Shown: in pieces, positions 58,954 through 64,000 of the stretch
How the letters are laid out: each line of letters begins with the position of its first letter
How positions within the stretch are numbered: the stretch's first letter is position 1
NCBI RefSeq assembly: GCF_004664715.2
Contig: NC_051068.1
Location: forward strand, 48,604,953 to 48,668,952
DNA length: 64,000 bases
Source of the DNA: Peromyscus leucopus
Lineage: Eukaryota; Chordata; Mammalia; Rodentia; Cricetidae
Direction: 5' to 3'
Program-made: the position numbers and the translations under genes
Notes under the pieces: generated by a model
What the model was told of the DNA's origin: nothing
The model's input: the letters and a program-made list of their open reading frames with translations, nothing else
Databases searched by the model: none

Positions 58954-59308
58954 CGTAGCCAAAGGTTTTCTCTGGTCCTGCCTGGCCCCACGGTCCTTCA
59001 GCCACTATTAAAATAATCATTCAGAAGCTTATATTAACTCTAATTGCTCAGCTATTAGCTTAGGCTTACTACTGACCAGCTCTTACACTTAAATTAACGC
59101 ATAATTCTTATCTATGTTTAGCCACATGGCTTGGTAACTTTTCTCAGTCTGCCTTGTCATCTTGCTTCCTCTGTGTCAGGCTAGCGACTCCTGACTCCGC
59201 CTTCCTCTTCCCGAATTCTCTTTGTATGCTCGCCCTACCTATACTTTCTGCCTGGGTACTGACCAATCAGTGTTTTATTAAACCAGTGTACAAGAGCATT
59301 ATCCCACA
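58954..59308 (-). mobile_element. ERVK-like LTR, second copy of the 27.96-kb family
   Basis: Plus-strand edges are CGTAGCCAAAGG and ATCCCACA (TGTGGGAT on the minus strand). It shares with 27962-28320 the layout 'gcttatattaactc', 'cctatactttctgcctgggtactgaccaatcagtg' (CCAAT-type motif) and a polypurine-like AAAAGAGGGGAAA just outside. Confidence 0.72.
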
Positions 59309-59775
59309 GAATTTCCCCTCTTTTGTTTAATTAAAAAGGAAGGTTTTAATTTTAACATAGTAAAATTATTATAACAAAGTTATCAAGCAACAATTAGAGT
59401 TATAATATCTAGTCTATTTGTACTTGGTAAAATTAAAGAAAATATTGTATCTGTCCTATATTTGTGAGTCTAAGGTTTCATATCTAATTTACCTTTTATC
59501 ATAACCAGGGAAATTATAACTATTTAGTCTTCAACTGCATCAAAGATCCCAGAAGGATATATTACCTAAGAAACAGGAAGTGCATTATAAGCAACTTTCA
59601 AAAAATTAGAATGACAGAGACAGCTGGCTGCCTGGACAGTCACCCAAATTTCTTCTGCAATGTTTGGTCATCCATCTTCAGCCCAATGGCCTAGTCTCTC
59701 AGTGATTTTTCCCTGTGTCATGTAGATTGTCTGGCAGTCTTCTCTGCGAAGCAGGAACCTGAAGGACAGATTTCT
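59309..59775 (-). mobile_element. ERVK-like internal region, short
   Basis: 'aaggaaggttttaattttaacatagtaaaatta', 'tgtctcctatatttgtgag'-like text and 'agacagctggctgcctggacagtcacc' correspond block for block to 28321-28700. The element is cut off after about 470 bp. Confidence 0.65.
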
Positions 59776-60216
59776 GAAGTGTCCTTATATACTGTGAATC
59801 ACATTTTGAATTACATTTTCTTTCTTACTGCCTTTACAATTTTCTCCTTGATTTTGAGAATGTTACATCTTTGTAAAATTAAATGTATTTGGAGAATTTT
59901 CTATCATTATTTCTTAAATAAACTTTATTTCTCTTTGTCCAGTCTGTCAGAAATTTCTGTGGTTTTTGCTATTTTGTTAAAATTATTTGCTTAATAATGC
60001 TAAAGTCTTAGAGATTTAGTTCATTCTTCTTTAGTCCTTTTTAGTTCACTCTTCTTTAGTCCTTTTTCTTTTTCATTTTATTCTTTTGCCTGGGTAATTT
60101 GAATTAACTATTGTTTGACATCTCAGATTTGTATTTTTTTGATGCAGATTGCCCATAGAGTTCTCCACTGAATGCTTTCTTTATTGTTGCCAGATTTGTC
60201 TGAGTCACTTTGAATT

Positions 60217-60218
<2 letters not shown>
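59776..60218. other. AT-rich sequence with a short direct repeat
   Basis: 'agttcattcttctttagtccttttt' style text occurs twice in tandem at about 60018-60068. Confidence 0.4.

Positions 60219-60262
<44 letters not shown>
60219..60262. repeat. (GT)n microsatellite
   Basis: About 21 GT repeats. Confidence 0.96.
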
Positions 60263-60263
<1 letters not shown>

Positions 60264-60855
60264 ATGTGCTAAACTTATTCTTTTTGGATAGCATTTTCCT
60301 GAGTTGATACAGATATCTGTCTATAGTCTCTTGTAGCTCACTGTGCTTCTTTAAGATGACTAGTTTGAAATCTTTCCCAGGTATATTGCAGATGAACACT
60401 TGTTTGGGAATAGTAACACATGTCTTATTTTGCTCTTTGTGTCTTGACACCTTTTACTGAACTACTTTCAGATTCCCAGTCTTGAATTGGTGTCTAAATT
60501 TTTAAGATTATAGTCACTTCTTTCACTTTTTTTTTCAAATTGGTATTAGCAGGAAAACTTTATCTAAACAACTCCTCCAGAAATTTTAGGTAGACTACTG
60601 GGGAAAGACCACAGTTGGCTTGCTACTGGAAGGTTTTGTCAAGCTGACATGGTACATGGTACTATAGAGGCATCCCTGGAAGAGAACATCATGGGGAATG
60701 ATAATGTGAAGCTGGCCTTTCTGGACTCTTTATTAAGTCCTTTATTATTTCTTTGGTTTTCTCCAGGACTGTTATTTCTCTTCTGTAATGTTTAATATTA
60801 TCAAAAGTATATTTGTACATAGATGGTTATTAAAAATGATTTTTCTGCAAGTGCG
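60263..60855. other. Unique sequence, no recognised feature
   Basis: Nothing recognisable was found in this stretch. Confidence 0.4.
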
Positions 60856-60868
60856 TACGCATTTTATT

Positions 60869-61050
60869 TATTTATTTAGTTTTATTTATTTATTTATTTG
60901 TTTTTTTGAGACAGGGTTTCTCTGTGTAGCTTTGCGCCTTTCCTGGAATTCACTCTGTAGCCCAGGCTGGCCTCGAACTCATAGAGATCCACCTGGCTCT
61001 GCCTCGTGAGTGCTGGGATTAAAGGCATGCACCACTACCGCCTGGCTGGA
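60869..61050 (-). mobile_element. B1 SINE, full length, antisense
   Basis: TTTA/T-rich tail at the left, then the reverse of the B1 body ('gagacagggtttctctgtgtagctttgcgcc', 'tggcctcgaactcatagagatcc') to 'ccgcctggctgg'. Flanked by tacgcattttatt (60856-60868) and tacacattttatt (61051-61063), one mismatch in 13. Confidence 0.94.
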
Positions 61051-61063
61051 TACACATTTTATT

Positions 61064-62241
61064 ATCTTGTTGACGACATGCTTCCCAAATAAAACTCAAA
61101 CGATATTTAAAGAAATTGCAATTTTATTAAAATCACACTGATTAACTCTTGAGAGTAGTCAGTAAACCTTCCATGCAGAAGGTTTTCCTTTTAAAGAAGG
61201 AAATTTTGAAGACTGTTACATTTTAAAACCCCATAACTCAGTTGGCCAGTAAACACAAATTAGATTTTAAATAGTTCTAGGGAGCTACTTCAGATGGTAC
61301 AATACTGATTAAACAGATAAACCTGTAGCTTTATTGAAAATTATTTTTTTCTATAAAAGTATTTGGTGAAAGGGAGCAATTCCTCAATTTTTTAATAGTA
61401 AAACCCACTAAAGCATTTCTCATCATGTATCTGAGCCTGCTTATTGCTCTCCTTTAGGCTGCCTTTATATTAACAAGATATTCAAGTTTAAGAAAGTTAT
61501 AAGCCATATGTATATCTATACATTCTTCATTCTCAATGAATGATCTTCTTGCTGTATTGAAACCATGATGCCATTGAGAAGAACAGATCCTTTTAGAAAT
61601 ATCTATGGATACACATATACATATGTGCATGCGACAAGAATCGGTGGAAAGAGAGCAAGGAAAGGTATATGGGGAAGTTTAGAAAAAGGAACCATAAGAG
61701 AGGAATTTTGCAATTATAATCTCACAGAACAAAAGAAGTCAAAGAAATTTTAAAAATCAAAATAGCATAAAACCTTTCCTGAAAGAAAGGAAAATGTGGA
61801 ATGAAGTGGAAAATTGAAAAGAGTTGATATATGCAAATAGGTAACACTTAGGAAATGTAACATCTTCACAGTGACATGAGACATATTCATGCTTGCTACT
61901 GTTGAATCCAAAGCTCAGCTTCAGTTAGAAGAAAGAATTCTATTTCTAGTCCATGTAGACTCTATCTCAGCTATAAGCATCATTGTTTCTTTGTCTAATG
62001 ATAGTAATATAGGTTTAAGGCATGAGCTGCACACTATTTTGCCCATTAATCAGAATAACAGCTATTTTAGAATATTCAAGTTTCATCCATTTCAGTGGCA
62101 GAGGTTATATTTTACTGAGTATAGTTGCTCTTGCTTTTATGTTATTTGATTTTTAGAATGGTAGATAACTGGATTATTTGATATGGAGAAGCTGAAAAGA
62201 AAATTTAATTATATATATATACACACACACAATCCTTTTGT
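61064..62241. other. AT-rich unique sequence
   Basis: A short (TA)(CA) run occurs at 62210-62231. Nothing else was recognised. Confidence 0.4.
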
Positions 62242-62440
62242 TTTTAAAATTTATTATATATGTGTGAGATTTGCCTCTATGCATTTCTATGTACCATGTG
62301 GTCACAGACAACAGAAAAAGAAGTTTGAACCCTTGGACCTGGAATTACACATAGCTGTGAGCTACCATGTGGATGCAGGGAATGAACCTGCATTTTTTTG
62401 GTAGAATACTCAGTGCCCTTAACCACTGAAGTAACTCATG
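62242..62440 (-). mobile_element. B3 SINE, antisense
   Basis: 'tatgcatttctatgtaccatgtgg', 'gacctggaattacacatagctgtgagctaccatgtgg' and 'cagtgcccttaaccactgaagtaactc' are the reversed B3/B2 body ending in the tRNA-like head. Confidence 0.8.
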
Positions 62441-64000
62441 TGTATTTATGTTAATTGGACTCATCCTTGTCAATGTTTATGATGTGCACTTACATTTGAA
62501 TTACATCAGATCTAGGGAAGTCTGACATATTTATGTTTCCATATATATTTTACTAACAATCTTTATTGCCCTTAAAACAAACACTGAATGCTGATAAGAG
62601 TATATTACACTAAAAGATTACACATTGCATAATTGGGAGGTGTTTTTGTTTTACTGTAAACATATATACAAAGGAGTACAGTGATGAGAAGAAGAAAGTG
62701 GTTTCTTATAAATAGCTTTGGCAGCAGAGAGTTGACCTAATTACAATGTGAGATTTGGTTATTGGTGTAGTCCTATAGCAATTGTAGGGCAAGGAATGCA
62801 TATATTATATGTCCTTGATGGAAGAAATTGAGTTCATAGTTCCAGATAGAGATCATTGAATGATAATTGGACAAAAATATTTGTTAATCAACCTGGGGAA
62901 AGCCAAGTCAATGTGGCACTCCACAATGTTAACCAAAAGAATTTCACTGAGGGCGGTAATAGGCAGATACCTTGTAAAATATTCCTGAAGTTACACCCAA
63001 GAGCAAAGCAGGCACTGATAATGCATACTAAAGTCATTCCTGTTCAAGTACATTAAACAGGAAAATTAGTTTTAATATTGTTGCTGTGAATTTGAAAAAA
63101 AAATCTGAAGTGTTGTTTAATTAGCGTGTATTAATGGCATAAAGTGGTAGGTTTCAATGTGACAGCTCCATATGTTCAAACAATAATATTCTTTGTCATT
63201 TTCATCCCCTCTCCCATGTTTCATTTTACCACTCCATTAACCTTTTTCATACCCACAGTAGTAACTCTTCTCCTTTCAAGCAGTTTAATTCAGGAACTAC
63301 ACATAAGAAAGGGGAAAAGGGGAATGCCTTTGAGAAGAAAACCAAAATCTGAGGACTAAGGTTATCACAATTCTCTTTCTCCCCATACTTATTTTAACTC
63401 TTTAGAACCATTTTTTAAATATTTTAATATCTTAAAATTTAAACTTTATCTCTTAATATTAATAGTATTTGTTTTCCACATTGAACAAAAATATTTCCCA
63501 ACAGCTATTTCTGAAGTCTCCAGAAGGACGATGGGGCCACACTACAATGATTCTACCTAGTTCATATTAATGCCATTAAGCATATAAACTTCACTCAAAG
63601 AATGACCTTGGACTACAAAGTGGTCAGGAGAATTCCAAGGTGGCAGCAGAGATGGTCCACTGTCATATACCACTGTAGCCAAAACTTCAGATAAGCTTTA
63701 CCTATTTCTCTGAGACTGGCTACAAATGTTATAGCTAGTCCTCATGTGACTTAACCATTGTTTTAGTTTTTTACAGGATCCCACAGATTTGCCATTGCCC
63801 CTAGAGAGTAAGAAGTAATTCTAAGATAACAGCGTCTTCTGTTCCAACAGGTTTTTGTTTTCTCAGGGTTATGGATAATTGTGATCTGTTAGGGGTTGGT
63901 TATAAATTGTTATAGGGTTGGGGATGGAACAAAAATGTTTAGACTCAGGAATCTCTTTTGGAATACTAAACGGGGGATATATAGGATAGGACAATATGGT
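62441..64000. other. Unique sequence, no recognised feature
   Basis: No repeat or gene signature was recognised to the window end. Confidence 0.4.

Noticed and set aside
1..64000. CRISPR arrays, operons, tRNA or rRNA genes, phage or plasmid features
   Set aside because: The sequence is rodent nuclear DNA. No regularly spaced repeats of CRISPR type and no cloverleaf outside SINE heads were seen.

Overview
The window is mammalian nuclear DNA, almost certainly from a muroid rodent and most likely a cricetid (hamster, vole or deer-mouse group). The evidence is B1, B3, B4 and ID SINEs, rodent L1 3' UTRs of the Lx type, MaLR and ERVK-like LTRs, a URR1-like DNA transposon and many long (CA)n/(GT)n tracts. 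The B1 copies carry a body that I associate with cricetids; that species-group call rests on memory and was not checked by a search. Base composition is AT-rich throughout. There are no operons, long open frames or RNA genes that I can recognise, and every frame above about 100 codons is either chance or repeat-derived. The window therefore looks like intergenic or deep intronic sequence.

Layout. 1-13 kb is mostly unique sequence with scattered SINEs (B1 at 3951, 9044, 10820 and 11923) and an L1 tail at 2125. 13.1-14.5 kb is an L1 3' UTR. 14.5-17.8 kb is repeat-poor. 17.8-21.0 kb is an L1 block: an inverted ORF2/3' UTR segment joined head to head to a direct 3' UTR segment (twin-priming layout), with a URR1-like element inside it and a second L1 tail after it. 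22-24 kb holds a 187-bp tandem duplication, two opposed CA/GT microsatellites, a solo LTR and a 97-nt pure purine tract. 27.8-30.7 kb holds an interrupted CAG tract, an ERVK-like LTR with its internal region, a MaLR LTR and a B3. 31.2 kb holds the only gene-like small ORF. 33.5-36.4 kb is L1 debris split by a solo LTR. 41.6-50.3 kb is a dense nest of retroelements: a solo LTR, a MaLR LTR, an L1 split by a solo LTR, and a deleted betaretrovirus-like provirus split by two further solo LTRs. 52-59.8 kb holds microsatellites, B4, an L1 with a B1 inside it, MaLR LTRs and a second ERVK-like LTR with internal sequence. 60-64 kb is mostly unique with a B1 and a B3.

How the parts relate. The main story is layered retrotransposition rather than cooperating genes. 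One LTR family (TG...CA ends, TATA box, captured B1-derived promoter-side block) occurs six times in about 27 kb. Five copies have recognisable 6-bp target duplications (three exact, one exact between diverged LTR ends, one with a single mismatch); the sixth has none. Nesting gives a relative chronology: L1 and the betaretrovirus-like provirus first, then these solo LTRs. I found no convincing new biological system. The items most worth testing are the 73-codon signal-peptide-like ORF at 31.2 kb, the B1-containing LTR family, the nested provirus and the inverted L1.
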